Origin: Helopsaltes ochotensis
Taxonomy: Eukaryota; Chordata; Aves; Passeriformes; Locustellidae
NCBI GenBank assembly: GCA_013400155.1
Contig: VXBM01000199.1
Location: 993,055-1,057,054, forward strand
DNA: 64,000 bases
Direction of reading: 5' to 3'
Below are positions 36,991 through 50,055 of this stretch, one piece after another; the stretch's first letter is position 1, and each line of letters starts with the position of its first letter. The position numbers were made by a program, and so were the translations under genes. The notes under the pieces are model-generated. The model was not told where the DNA came from, did no database searches, and saw only the letters and a program-made list of their open reading frames with translations.

Positions 36991-39733
36991 TTCTCTTGTC
37001 TCTGAGTTGCTGCAGCCTTGGTGGAAGTGATAAATAGACTGCTGTAGATTTATAGTCAGTGAGCAGATGACTCAAAATTGCACAGACTTTGCTTTTATTT
37101 CTTCTTTACTTTATCAACAGACTCAAACTCCACAGGGTGTATAAATTCCACAAACTTTTCTTTCCTCTTTGGACTTTAGAAAAGTGCAGGTCAGGCAGTG
37201 GGGGTCCTTTGTACAGGACATTGCTTATCCCTACATGTGCTCATGCTCAAAAAACCAGTTTCTATTCCCTCAGGAATATACAGTTTATACATAAATATCT
37301 CTTTCCTATTTGGAAATACTCCTCAGTCTTGGATTTCAAGAGGAGTTCAGCTACTCAAGACCAAATGTGGATCTCAGTTACGAAGATAATTGGTAACACA
37401 AAGCAATGGAGACTCAGGGCTAGGAAGAAAAGTTGGTCTGCCTCATACCGAGTGACTTTAGATTTACACATCTAGAGCTTAAATTCCCAATCCCAACAAT
37501 TAGCACAGGAAAAGCATTGGGACAGCAAAGTTTCTAGGAAACTATTGACAGTTGTTCGGTAGATAGGAACAAGCATGAAACAAATGGTTTTAGGAAGGTC
37601 AAAAAAACCTCTTAGAGCAAAAATCTACCAAAGAAAGTAAAGGAAAAAAATAAATATATCTGGAAAAAAAAGTGATACTACAAAAAATATAAGGCCTATT
37701 TTTAAGTTATTCTTTTAATAATTAAGATAATATTTCTTGTAATATATAAATAGGAAAAAGATGAACTGTTCCAAATATTCTACACTCTTTGAAAACAAGA
37801 AAAGGAGAAAAGTAAAAATATTCTTCATCTGGAAGAGAAAAACTGCAACAATATTTACAAAAGTGCAAAATAGATATTTTAAAATTACAGCAGTTTTTCA
37901 CTGCTAAATTTAAAGTTACAGAAAAAGGTTTTCTTGCATATTTTAGCATGAAACCCTTTCACTATGGTAAATGTGTAAGAAGTGAGATATTAATAGGATT
38001 CCTTATATATACACATATAAAATAAGTTAGAAGACACTTCTTTTTTTAAGTAAATCAGAAACTTGCCTAAAGTCAAATTTAAGAAGTAAAAAACCTTATG
38101 AATTGTACATGTTTGCCAATTTAATTTCTTATTGACAAGTACTATAGTAAAAAACCTAGCCATAAAATGCACCTCCAAAAAAGCCAAATAAAATTAGATT
38201 TTTTTAAACTAAATCTAGTGTCGTATTTGGTCACCTCCATTAGCCATGACGTTTTTGATGTGCAAGCCTAGGCACATCAGGACAGCTTAGGCTGGCCCTG
38301 AAATTGCAGTTGCTGATACCCACCACCCATGCAGGCTGAGTTGCTCTTGAAGTTATTTTCATGCTACTAAAGTATTACTGTGCTATGACCTGTGGCAATG
38401 CACAACCTGCTTTACAAAAAGGTAAATCATCCATACAGTGGAGTTGGGCAACAACAGAGCAGGAAGAATGGGTCACTTGCATTTTGAAGCTAAACTTCCC
38501 TCTTCAGTGATATCATCTTCAATTTTTTTAACCCTAGCTGCCTGCTCTCCACTTTCAGCCTTTTTATCAGAGGAGTAAGCAGTAGAGTCCACATGAACAG
38601 AAGGAAGAAGACAGAACCAAAGATGCACTGGTGACTAACCAATGAGCAGTTCATGTTTGCTCCTATTATTTTAAGTAAACTTTTTTAAAAAGACATGCCA
38701 CCAAAATACCCACATTAATGTAAATGACTTACAGGAGCCTCTAACCACTAGACCAACAGCCCACAGAAATAAATAGTCATTACAAAAGAATGTTCCAGTA
38801 TTCCTTGCACAGCTATTACTATTCTAACATCAAGGAAGGAAAGCATTCACTCTTTCATTCAAGGAAATTGGCTATTAATTTTCTTTTCCTGACAAAACTG
38901 TTTTGCTGAAGATATTAAATCCTTTCCTTGATTGGAAATTACCACAACATTGTTTTTCTTAAAAGCTCATTATTTAAACCACTATGGACAACTGGCCTAG
39001 CAGAAGGCTGTGTTGGTGCATCTAGTTCAACACACAGAGCTCCTTTAATTAGGGAAAATATGTTTCATGGATAAAATCAAGTTGTGATAGTAAGTCTATT
39101 CCAAGCATGAGGTGAAGAGTATCTTAGGGTAGACCTATTTCAGCCAAACTTTAATCTTAATCCGTCTTATTGCCACAGATTTAAATGTAACCACATCTAT
39201 CATTAGAAATCTTCCCCTCTATTAAAAACTAGACATCAGACAATTGATTCATTGGGCTATACTGATTCAATGATGGAAGTGTTAGCAATACATCTCAGAA
39301 AAGGAGACAAAAGCATAAGGGATAGTTCAGCTTATGGAGTGTTGCTGTTAGAAAACTAAGAATTTATGTAAATCAACCCCAGACTTCACTGTGTGTGGAG
39401 AGAGGGAAACTTGAACATCACCACACGAAATGATGTGGTCCTACCACAAACTCAAGCTTGTTCGGTTTACTGTAATACCCAATCTGCCAATATTAATTTC
39501 TTAATGAAAAACTTACATCTGGGAAACTACATCACCATCAAAGTGACAAAACCCACATCCTGCTTAAATTTCATTCACTTGAATGACACATATCCATGGA
39601 AAATCACTGCAAAGCAAATCAGAGCTACAAGAGAGGCAGACACGAAAAAAGCACTATGTTTATTAAAACTAAAAGCATGGGGTTTTTTTCCAAAGAAGCC
39701 AGGCCAGTATATTTGCTACAATCTACTCAATTA
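36991..39733. other. AT-rich intergenic stretch
   Basis: Strongly AT-rich (especially 37.5-38.2 kb), with no recognised repeat or exon. Confidence 0.5.
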
Positions 39734-39912
39734 GGGGAACAACCCCCCAAAATAAAAAGACAAAAAAACCTCCCAAACAAACAACAAATAAACAAATGCC
39801 CAAACAAAAAACAAACTAAAATCCCAAACAAAGAAAAAACCAAACCAACCAAAAAGCAAAAAAGCTCCTAAACACCCAACAAAAAAATGATAAAAGAAAA
39901 AAACCCCTCTAA
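39734..39912. repeat. A-rich low-complexity tract with AAAC, CCAA and CCCAA units
   Basis: About 180 bases of almost only A and C, in AAACA, CCAACC and AAACCAAACC units. Its character resembles the tracts at 22960-23080 and 62427-62490. Reading frames across it encode K/N/Q/P-rich or F/L/V-rich strings and are not genes. Confidence 0.85.
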
Positions 39913-42624
39913 ACAAAATATCCCCCCAGCTCTTGTGTAACAGAATCATACAGATTCACTGAGGTTTTTTGTTGAAACTAGAAACCACATTATATTGAAT
40001 ACCTCTGATAAAGAAACAGGTCTTTCTTTAGAAGTGAAAGAGTTAAATTCTAGATATCCTAAATACTCCCACCTTTCCCTGCTGCTGAAGCTGTCTGCAC
40101 ATAATTTGAGAAAGTTGAATTAAAGGAAAAGAATACTGTATACATAACACGTTAAACAATGAGTATGAAAAGAATGTATGTGAAAATCCTTCATATTTTC
40201 TGCTTGCCTTTAATTAGAGATGGATTCCTGATCTTGATTATCCTAAGCAGAAAATCAAGACCAGTCCCTGAAACCAAACAGTCTTCCCTTTGTGGGCCTC
40301 CTCTTGATTTATGTAGGGCTTTAAACAACACAAAACCCCCCAGAGCTGGGGTTACTGTTCTTTCACATTAGTTGCTTTTTTTGAGGCTGTAGATGGGCCT
40401 ATGCTTTAGGATATTTATTTCTTGTTACGCCTTACATTACAAGAAAAGAGAGAGCTGAAAAACCAATACAGAAAGTGATACAATTTCAAAACCATATTTT
40501 GTTAACCATTTTATTATCTTTTGATTTGGAGTCCTCCCATTTTAAGATGCTCTTCCATCTTTTTTTGGTTTAGACACTATTATGCCACTTTTATGACAAT
40601 TAAATCTGTTGCAGAGTATTTTCTTATAACTGCTCTTGGCTCATTCAAAGTAGCACCTAGACACCTTGAATAGCTTATTTGACCTAATGAGGCTTCAGCC
40701 ACTTTGCCACAGGAACTAAGGCAATGATATTTTGGGACAAGCTACTTTTTCAGGTGTGACAAAATTATATGACAAAGTCAGAATTCTGAGGTAGTTGCTG
40801 TGTGGTTCACAGCTTGCAGGGGGAGAGACAAAAATAAGGTGAAAGGAGAAAGGGAAAATCATAATGCTAGGAACAAAAGGCATTAATGCTGAATTAAAGG
40901 GTTTACCATTACACATTTTAGCTGCATGTTCTCTTCTTGCTTGTACAAGATTTGAGGCCAATAGCTCCCCCACAGAACCTTGAAAGATTTAGAATCCTCC
41001 TTCTGCCCTGTGGCTAGACAAAAAAGGAGGCTGAAACCACTCTCTGTTTCTTACTCTCTTAGGCAAAGCAGCCCTTGTCCCTACCTTTAGGAAGAAGGAG
41101 GGACTGGCTGATCTCAGGAGAGACCAACTGACCAAATTTCAGTCATCCAGCCCCCTGGTAGGAATACTGCATGGAAAATGTTGACACAAGGGCAGAGGGA
41201 ACGTGGTGTGTCCAAAGCAGGAAACTCAGCCCTAATCAAGACAGAGCAGAACCTGTTTCAGTGCATAGCAGAGAGTACATTGCCATGACGAATGCAATAC
41301 TCCAGCAGGTAGCTAAATTAGATATGTGTGTTTGGTTAAAAAGTCATTACACAGAATATCCAAGTCTCAACTATTTTCCGAAATGAGTGAACGTGGCGGG
41401 TCAGTAACATGAAATGCTTACACCCCGGTCAAGTTCTCATTAGCTGAATAGGGAAAAAAAGAAAAACCTGGTTTGCATTTATGTTTTCTCCTAAAGCCAC
41501 GGGTTGACACATCACTGTACAGCACTGACAATTTCTAAAGTTATGATGAGATCAGCCATTATACCTCATCTTTGTTCTACAACTTCTTCATCTGTTTCAC
41601 ATTTCTTGGCTCTTTTACACGGTACTTTTAATAGAAATCTGACCACCATGACTACAGTACTAAACTGTACAATCAGCTTGAGGCTAATGGATGGCTCATC
41701 AGCAAGAACATGTGAGGAACACAAGTTCCAGCAGACTGACAGAGTCTTTGCTGTGCAGATTTCACTCTGTACAGCAAGAACATGTGACAGATATTTTACT
41801 CTGACAGCAAGAACAGATATGACATATGAGAGGTCTGTACCAACTGCAGAGCATGCAACTCTCCTTGACTCAGGTGGCCACACAGCCCATATTTGCCATT
41901 CTGAGGAGTCAGTATGAGTGATTTCTTCTGGAGCTCCACACACATCTGGAGCCCAGGACTCATATGTAGTTACTACACTCCTGAAATTTTTTATGAATTT
42001 GTTTCCTTAATTTAATTTCAAAGCCCTGCAGGACTAATTACTTGACCAGTAAAGAAACAACCAAATAATTCTGCATACAGATAAACACTCTTTTTTTTGA
42101 AAGTCACTTGCAGTTGAAGTTGCTTTAATTTAGATTGTATTTCTGTGGATCTGGAAAACTATAACACCAGATTATCTAGGTAAATTCAGTAACCTTGCAT
42201 AGGCAAGTAAGTGAATGCTTACACTGTCTGTCACTCCCTGACATGCATAGTACTTACTCAGTTTACAATTTAGCGGTGTGAAAAAGCTAGTTCATGATTA
42301 ACATTGGTCCTCAGGGATGGAAGAACAAGGTTTTGCATAATGACTGACAAAAAGAAAGGGAAAAGATTTATTTGGAAAGTTGTACTGGGCAAGGGGAAAA
42401 TAACAGAAGTTATTTTGGAAAAATATTTTGGAAATTGGAAAAAGAAGGCACCAGTCACAACTTTCTTTCAAAGTAAAGTTACTTTAATCATTATGGAATC
42501 TATGCAGGGAAACTCTAGACTGTGCATGACTCCTCTCACGGGCTTACAGAAACACACCACATAACAGAAGAAACAGGAGAGTGAAGAAGCACTGAAGAAC
42601 TGCATCTCAACTTTTATCACCCTG
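39913..42624. other. Intergenic, nothing recognised
   Basis: No gene recognised. About 30 bases near 39940-39968 resemble a CR1 3' terminus weakly. The stretch 41504-41943 is open on both strands and carries three 'cagcaagaaca' motifs at 41700, 41772 and 41804, but I do not support it as coding. Confidence 0.45.
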
Positions 42625-42692
42625 CAAACACTCAAGGTCAGGTTGGACAGGGCTCTGAACAACCCAAAACAATCTGTGATTCTATGATTCTG
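42625..42692 (+). mobile_element. Short CR1 3'-terminal stub
   Basis: 'actcaaggtcaggttggaca', 'gggctctgaacaaccc' and a terminal 'gtgattctatgattctg' match the last bases of CR1, including its typical ATTCTATG-type ending. Confidence 0.75.
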
Positions 42693-43307
42693 CTGCAGGT
42701 CTCAGGGACACAGCATGATCTCAGTGATGGATAGATCTAAATATTCTAATTGTATTTTAGGTGTTTCTTTTGCATGAAAAGAAAAAAGATACCTCTAAGA
42801 AATGCCAATGTCATAGATCCTTAATAAGGCAGAGTTTAAATTATTAAGTGGTATTCTGCACTCCTGAAACATTTGTGAAGTGATTGGTCTTAAATTCAAA
42901 CCATCTTTTTTGAATGATCCTGTAATGCACATATTTGCTTATCTGCTTTTGAAATCACATTGAAATGAACTGCATTCACTAGGCTCTAACAAATGCCAGA
43001 AGAAGCCAAACACTAAATCGTATAGCTTCATTCTTAGGGACATCTTTCCATTTAACATCCTGTATTAATATGATTATATTTCTACCTACATGCTTTACTT
43101 TGGAGCAGCAGCACTAGAGATCAAAAGGAACATTAAGAGAAGTTCTCGTCAGAGACTGTTTGTGATGATCTCTGTTTTGCTTCTCCTTTAATTACCAAGG
43201 AAAAAATAGATTATTTTAGTAAGTTTTTGTCATGCTGTTTGAAGTAATAGCCTGTCATTAAGATCCATAAGAGTGCAACAGAGTACAGCAAAATCAATAC
43301 CACACTT

Positions 43308-43504
43308 TCATTCAGGGGAGTCTGGTGTGTATTTACATTGCTGTGGATCCTGATGCTGTAAAAGTCTGCTGACCGTAATAACAGTGGAGTTGGCACACTG
43401 GTACAGATCTTGGCATTTCACCATGGGGCCCTTCCTTATATTCACGGCTCTTGTGCACAATTCTTCTGACAGAAGCTTGTCTCTTGACAGGATCACCTTT
43501 TCCT
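43308..43504 (-). other. Exon-like open segment, unidentified
   Basis: Minus strand: a pyrimidine-rich run ending in TTTTCAG gives a good acceptor with first exon base 43504. It is followed by an open frame to a stop at 43308, containing Cys residues and an NST glycosylation sequon. A GTAAAT donor-like site lies at about 43338-43333. A second frame, 43211-43396, ends in a hydrophobic stretch (LILLYSVALLWILMTG) and a basic tail. I cannot name a protein. The Cys spacing faintly recalls the extracellular loop of KCNMB-type potassium-channel beta subunits, but that is speculation. Open frames of this size are expected by chance in 64 kb. Confidence 0.15.
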
Positions 43505-43672
43505 CTGAAAAGGGAAGAGAAGAACACGGTGAGGTTTTACACGTAGACATGTAGTCTCCTCACTGAGTCTGATCAACTGCAAAATATTTGCAACTTGGAA
43601 ACAAAAAACCCCATTCTTTGTTCAGGATGATAGGACTGATACAAGTCAACTGCATCGAGAACACGTCTCTAT

Positions 43673-43995
43673 TGTATTAGGGACAGCTGAATAACCACAC
43701 AGGGCTAAGATCTTATCAGAAGGCAATAGCAAAGTTTATTAGACATCACATTCTTTCATAAACTATTCTGAGAAAGCTAGATCTGATTGGTCCTCAATCA
43801 ACACTTCACCATCATTGGCTAATTGGAAACAACACTCTTCTAGTAAACATCTTACAAGTTAACAGCAAGTGCAAAAACCCCAGGTGCAAAGATTAGAAAT
43901 TGATTGGAATTCCTTCCCTGAGCTTCTCACAGCTCCCTCAGAGCAATGCCTGGGAAAGTCTGACTTTCTCTCTGATCAGACTTTCAGCATCCACA
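43673..43995 (-). mobile_element. Probable ERV LTR (fragment), minus strand
   Basis: On the minus strand an AATAAA signal (plus-strand tttatt, 43735-43740) is followed by about 60 bases ending ...aataca. Upstream blocks such as 'gattggtcctcaatcaacac', 'ggctaattggaaacaacact' and 'cttctagtaaacatctta' (plus-strand spelling) resemble a bird ERV LTR I recall. Both boundaries are uncertain and I see no target duplication. Confidence 0.45.
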
Positions 43996-44034
43996 CGAAC
44001 ATCTACAAATTTAAGGAGGCAGGAAAAGGAGAAA

Positions 44035-44271
44035 TTAATCAATTTCTTGATTCCAGATAGTGACCGTGATGTAGGAGCTGTCCTGACACTTAGAGTTGTA
44101 TGGATTGAGGTACTTATGGTCAGTGTCAAACCAAAACCAGGGTGTGAAATACAGCACTTTAAACACAGAGGTTAGGGACATGTTGAGCTGGGCCCCTATA
44201 AATTGATTACCATTTTCCAACTTGAGTAGAATATAGGGGCACATTTTATTAGAGATGTTGGTGAGGTAACA
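44035..44271 (-). other. Exon-like open segment, unidentified
   Basis: Minus strand: a T-rich run ending TTTTTCTGCAG provides an acceptor with first exon base 44271. A frame of 78 codons follows to a TAA at 44035. It has two N-glycosylation sequons (NIS, NMS), three cysteines and several aromatic residues. It might be a diverged exon, a remnant of an element associated with the adjacent LTR, or chance. There is no clear donor and no family is recognised. Confidence 0.15.
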
Positions 44272-47200
44272 CTGCAGAAAAAAATTTAACCTCAGTTACA
44301 TCTAGAAAAGCAACCAGCACATCAGATTAGAAAATGACGAGTTCACATAATTCACTGGGAATATATACTGTTGAGTAGATGCTTGAGATGACCTCCAACC
44401 ATCCTACTGAAAGAAAAAGCTTACCTCAAATCCTAAATAGCTTTCAAATTTAATTTAAATTTTCTTTAGGTGAGGGAAAAATATTTCTATTTCATACTGC
44501 TCAGCAACTATTTAGAGTTAAGCATCTGACTCTACATAAAATAAAGTAGTTGATAATTACCAGAGGAAGCCAATGAGCACACCTGTGAAGATATTCTCAG
44601 CTATAAGAAAAACAGGGCAAGGTATATTATTAATGATGTATATTTTAAGAGTCCCTAGGAAGATGCAATCTAGCAGACTTGGCAAGTGAAAGTAAAGGTC
44701 AGGAATCTGACTCAAGCATGCATTGATGACCTGCTGGCAATATACAGAACATGTTGTTTTAATGAATTCCACTGCTGGAACAAAACATTGGTACAACCAA
44801 ACAAATGTATTTGTTTAGCACAGTTGTGGGCTTTTTTTTAAACTATTCAACAGAGCAAGTGAAAAAGAGGTCAAAGCATACAGTACAGAGGCATGTCATT
44901 TTCATTGGATGAATCCAATCTAATGGATTTAACATTGCCTGATTGATCTAGTCCTGAATGTGTGAAGGCACTACCTAAATTTATTTTCTATGGGTTTCTT
45001 TACATTTTAATTGAACCTGGAACTCTTTTTTTTTTTTTTTTTTCCTTCAGGATAAAAATTTAAATAAGATGTCATAATATCCCTCGCACAAAAATCCTTA
45101 AACCCCAGAAAAACCTTTTCAATAGCCAACCCACTAGCAAGGGTTAAGCAGAGACTCAGCAGATCAGTGTTGAAAAAGTGACAGTGTTTTATGCAGTACT
45201 TCAAGCCTGAGGTTCTGGACATGTCATAAACCTATTTCAGAGTTGCTGAGAATTGTCATCAATTGGGTCACACAGATGTAAATTTGCAATGGCCAGGACT
45301 TCTCTCATGGTGCAATGATAAACACCAGACACACAAGGCTTGTGTTCAAAGGCCTGACTAGCTAAGATTTCTCACTGTGGCTACCACTATCCAGAATTAA
45401 ACATGAAAATTATGGAAACAAGTCCATACTTACAGTCATGATCAAACTACTGCATAAAGCAAAGGACTTTCGTGAACTGGAACCGTCATAGTGATTGGTA
45501 GTAGATAGCCAGAACAAATCTGATAGACTCAGAAACCTATATTCTTTCAGTTGAATGATTGATTTATCTTTTAAAATGCTGATGTTTGAGGTAAAAGTGA
45601 AGAATCTGAGTTGTTTCCATAGTCACTTTGAATATTGGGAATGTGTTTCCAAACTGGGATATTTCTCACCTTCAACATGCAAAACAGCCAAATTAAGGTA
45701 AGACCATGATGATCCTAATCAGCTAACAGTTTTGGATAGTCATCTATTTTCATCTTATTAAAAGAGAACCTCCTACAGGTATTCTCAGTTCATGAGTTAC
45801 AGATACAGCCCTAGTGATCTGTGGGTGTTAAAGCCTGTTTTCCTGATGAGTATGTTTGAAGATAATTTCAGTCATTTCAGCAGATATAGATCCTTCATAT
45901 GAGATAAATCTAAACCAGCACAACCCAGATGTTATGCATTCTGTTTAAAGTACCAAAGCAGTGCTATGCTCTAGAAAGCATGATGAACTTGCTGCATTGC
46001 TTCCTATTTTAATCATTATGAACTACTGATGTTACAGGTCAAGGAGTCTAGTGAAATTGCTAGAAAAATTACAATTCTAATTTGCTGGAAATAATGAGAA
46101 CTTCCATTGATTTGTTAACCTACAATAATAGTACTGGCACACATGGACAGCTGTCAGCAGAAATTCCAGGTGGCATGTGTTACCTACTGTCTCATATATG
46201 ATAGGGCTGCCCTTATCACTCTGCATCCAACAACCTTGACTCATCTCCCTTCTTCAATTTTCTCACCTTCTCTGTTTTGCAGTCATTTCATTTCTTAGTA
46301 GCATAACTAAAGCTAAGTTCATCGCATGCAGTCTGCCACTGTTGTTCAGTTGCCCCTTACATGAATATCTTATGATATTTATTGAAGTACTTTATGCTAA
46401 GGAAGATTTTTAAGCCTATTACAAGAGCCTGAAGTGATTAGGTCTGTACAGCTACATGGGAATTTTAATTTTGGGTGCTAACTGACTGCCAAGTAGGATG
46501 AAGGAGGTAAAAAAAGGAGGAGAGTGCAAAAAGAGGGAAGAACAACACAAAGTAAGAAGCAATTGCAAGAGAAGAAAAATCAGTAATTAAATGAGAAAGC
46601 AGAAAAAAACCCGCAAACTTTACAGTAAAGGTTTAATTGCCCCCAAATATAAGTTTCCTTAGATTCTGAAGAAAACATGGATGCTCTCTGCAATTACATG
46701 GGAAAACTGAAGTCCTTGTTACAGGCAGCTTCTTGCAGTCCTGTGCCCTGGGGAGAGATCCTGCTCTTTTTCAGAAACAGGAGGAAGTAGTGTCTATCCC
46801 AAGGAAAGAGGTGACATAAAACATGGAAGGGATCACAATCAAGGAATATGCAGAAAAACCTTACAGTAAAACAGCGATTAAGAAAGTTATGACAGTGCTT
46901 GAGATGGAGCTCTGAAGGGGTCAGTGCTCGTTAGTGGGGCCAGACACTTATCCATGGCTGATGGCTCTTGCCCTCATCAAAAGAGCCGAAGATTTTGGTG
47001 AGCATGAGGAGACATTCCCTCTTCAGCAGCCACTTGAAAATGTACACAATTGTTGCCAACATCCCAGACACCACAAAACTCCTCATCCCTGAGCAAACAA
47101 TAACTTGGATGAACATGCTAAGAGAAAAAGGAAGAAGAAGACTGATGGACAGGAGACTTCAGTGCCTATGATCAGAAGGGGGATCCATAGAGGAGTGTCC

Positions 47201-48752
47201 TCATGGGCTCAGCATCAGCTATGTGTGCAGCAGAGAATTGGAATCTCCTGAGGCAGCCCAGTTTCTCCAGACCAGCCTTTCCCTTAGGATAGACAGCAGA
47301 GGTACTTATTAATAAGCAGGCCAATCCTGTGGCAAAACTGAAAATGAAGCTAAGCATTACACTTTTCAGGTAGAGAATTAACATAAGCGAGTGAACAAAA
47401 GCCTGTTTTTTAATGGGGAAGGGAAGAAATATATTTTTCCACCCCTTTATAACTCTGAGGACAACCAGAAAATGCTTCCAAAATTGATACCATACGTGCA
47501 GATTAAAACCAGGCTGCAAGCCAAATCCTCCTCTGCAGTTTCACTGGCGGAGCCCAGCAGACTGCCACAGAGCTACACTGGAGCAAGCAGGGAAAAGAAT
47601 TTGACCCTTTGACTGCTGCATCAAAAGCAACTAACTTCCCACTCTATTTGGTGGGCTCAATATTAAAAGTTACAAATGGCTTTGTGCTCAGAAATGTATT
47701 GATTTTCTGCTAGAATAGTTATGTGATGATGTCCCTCTGCCCTGCTCTCTCTGAAATGATATTCCCTCTCCCTTGAGGCAGCATAACTGGCATTGCTAAT
47801 GTTGTCCCTGTCCAGCTGGAGATGGATTGGATTGGATTGTATTGGTTGCTGATGAAGGAAGTTCCTCCACTCCCTAGTCATTCTCCCAACACAGATAATC
47901 TATGAAAATAATAAACGATGATTCTTAAACTGGGCTAACTTCTTCATTATTCCAGTGGTCCATACCTATAGACTCAAGCACAAAATGCGCTCTCCCATAA
48001 TTTTCAAAGTTGGGAAATTCAAATGTTTGGGTTTATCTCATGATCACAGCTGGTTAAGGTCTATTTTTATGAAACAGAGGCTACATATTGTATACAAGAA
48101 TGTAGACTCCAGAAAGAAGAATATACAGTATTCTGCAGTAAAACTAAACCAGAAAATGCAAATCTTAAGATAGCAATACTTCTTTGTACCGTGAAATTCT
48201 GGATTTTCTTGGTATGGGCTGAAGACTAGAATATCTTACTCAAATGGTAGATGTAAAAAGTATCCTGACTGAAAAAAAGAAATACAGCATGAAAATAGCC
48301 ATTTTTCTACTTGGCGCTAAAATACCTTATAACTAAATCTGCTAAAGCAAAGCAATGGAAAGTTTTTTTGTTGTTTATAAAGGACCACACCAAGAGCAAT
48401 CTCCATATACATACTTGATTTGTCTCTTGATGCTCTTGGAAATGGACTTAGTTCGGGGCATTTCCCCAAGCATTTTAGGGAAAGGCAGGGATGCCACTTG
48501 CCCAGAACACACACCAGCTGATGTAGAACTACGTTTTAGGTGATGAATTTAAGAAAATGGGAAAGGGAGGGACAAGAGCAGGAAAGAGCACTTTGGTGCT
48601 CTTTTTAATACTGTCTCTCCATGAAGCCTTCCTTCAGTTCCTTCCCCCTCCTCAGTGCTCCCTACCATCTAATCTCTATCTTTGCTTCAGCTATAGCCCA
48701 TGTTTTCACCAGATCCCTTCCACCAGGCTTGACTCCCCATCTGCCTGCTGAG
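44272..48752. other. Intergenic, nothing firmly recognised
   Basis: AT-rich sequence with a T17-18 run near 45026-45043 and a short ATTGG tandem (four to five units) at 47823-47846. Minus-strand frames at 46931-47116 and 47172-47519 have hydrophobic stretches, the first just after a strong acceptor-like CTTTTTCTCTTAG. I see no donor, no homology and no consistent gene model. Confidence 0.4.
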
Positions 48753-49088
48753 TATATTGTGTTTGTACAGCAAGGTTTTGGTAGTGGGGGGCTGCAAGAG
48801 AGGTTTCTATGAGAAGCTGCTAGAAGCTTCCCCATGTCCAGCAGTGCCAATGCCAGCTGGCTCCAAGATGGACCTGCTGCTGGCCAAGGCCAAGCCCAGT
48901 GGCTTCTTTGGTAGCACCTCTGGGATAATGTATTTAAGAAGGAGTAAAAAATAAACATCGCACAGCAGTAGCCAGAGAGAGGAGTGGGAATATTTGAGTG
49001 GAGCAGCCCTGCAGACACCTAGGTCAGTGCAGAAGGAGGGGAGGAGTGCTCCAGGCACAGAAACAGAGATTCCCCTGCAGCCTGTGGT

Positions 49089-49413
49089 GCAGCCCATGGA
49101 GAGGCAGCTGTGCCCCTGCAGCCCGTGGAGGTCCACTGGGGAGCAGACATCCACCTGCAGCCCATGGAGAACCTGTCCTGCAAGGACCCCATGCCAGAGT
49201 AAGTGTGTGCCCAAAGGAGGGTGTGACCCTGTGGGAGGCCTGTGTGGGAGCAGACTCCTGGCAGGACATGTGGCCCCATGGAGTGAGGATGCTGAAGTTG
49301 TTTGCTGGCAGGACTTGTGACCCCGTGCAGGACACGCACTGGAGCAGCCTTTTCTGGACAGACTGTGCCCCTGGAAGAGACTCATTGTTTGTGAAGAGCT
49401 GCAGCCCATGGGA
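49089..49413 (+). repeat. Degenerate internal tandem motifs in the LTR
   Basis: A 'tgcagccc(a/g)tgga' unit recurs at about 49088-49100, 49117-49129, 49156-49168 and 49400-49413, with related spacer sequence between copies. It is part of the large LTR (likely U3 or R/U5). Confidence 0.7.
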
Positions 49414-49440
49414 AGGACTCACCTTGAGGAGCTAATGCAG

Positions 49441-50055
49441 ACGCAGGGGCCTGCCACCAGGGCAGTCATGTCTCAACCCTGGAGGGACCCATGCAAACTG
49501 GTAGAAACACCCCTCTAGGTTATTGTGAGAAAAGTCTCCCTCCCATGGGCCTTTGCAGCCACATGAAAGTTCTGTTACACTATTTGTTGGTTAGTTAGTT
49601 GTTGTCACCCTTGTTCAGCCCCTGTTCACCCTTTCCAGAATATTCTTCTCTCCTTTAACCCCCCATTGGCCTAATTTGGCTGCAGTACTCCACCCCTGTT
49701 ACCCTGTTCGTTCCCCCCAGTTCCTATTTACCCCCCTGCATCACTTTCCTTTATCCCTACTGGCCCTTGACCCTCAGATCTGCCCCTCTTTTCTCATATA
49801 TAACTCTGTGCCCTCGGCCTGATCCTGGTCCTTGTCCCTGATTCTATTCGAAGCTGTTCTCGTCCCTGAACCTCTATTCTGTGTCCCTGAACCCCTTCAC
49901 TATTCCTGTTTGTGTCCCTGAAGAAACAGTCTTTGGATATCCAAACGAGAATCGGTCCCTTTGCCATATGGTCAGGGCCATTACAGTCTGCACTCTGGGC
50001 TCAGGGACACAAGTCGCTCCGCTCCTTGGGACCCTGTGCCAGCCCACGCTGTAAC
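49441..50055 (+). mobile_element. Second LTR inserted within the larger LTR
   Basis: The outer LTR stops being collinear at about 49441 and resumes at about 50056. The block between has its own promoter-like CTCATATATAACTC (TATA-type, about 49794-49807). CCCTGA/GTCCCTGA motifs recur downstream of it, and it ends 'cccacgctgtaaca'. Near-identical 14-mers 'aggagctaatgcag' (49427-49440) and 'aggagctcatgcag' (50056-50069) flank it; a core ggagct could be a 6-bp target duplication, usual for ERVK-like insertions. The exact 5' start (TG) is not certain. Confidence 0.75.

Noticed and set aside
39731..39949. Minus-strand hydrophobic frame
   Set aside because: Also an A-rich low-complexity tract read in reverse.
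39940..39970. Short CR1-like terminus (cagaatcat...actgagg)
   Set aside because: Only about 30 bases resemble CR1 and no further blocks follow.
48807..49409. Minus-strand 200-codon frame, longest in the window
   Set aside because: It lies wholly inside the large LTR. Its Cys/Gly/His/Ser-rich repetitive content comes from the repeated tgcagcccatgg modules read backwards.
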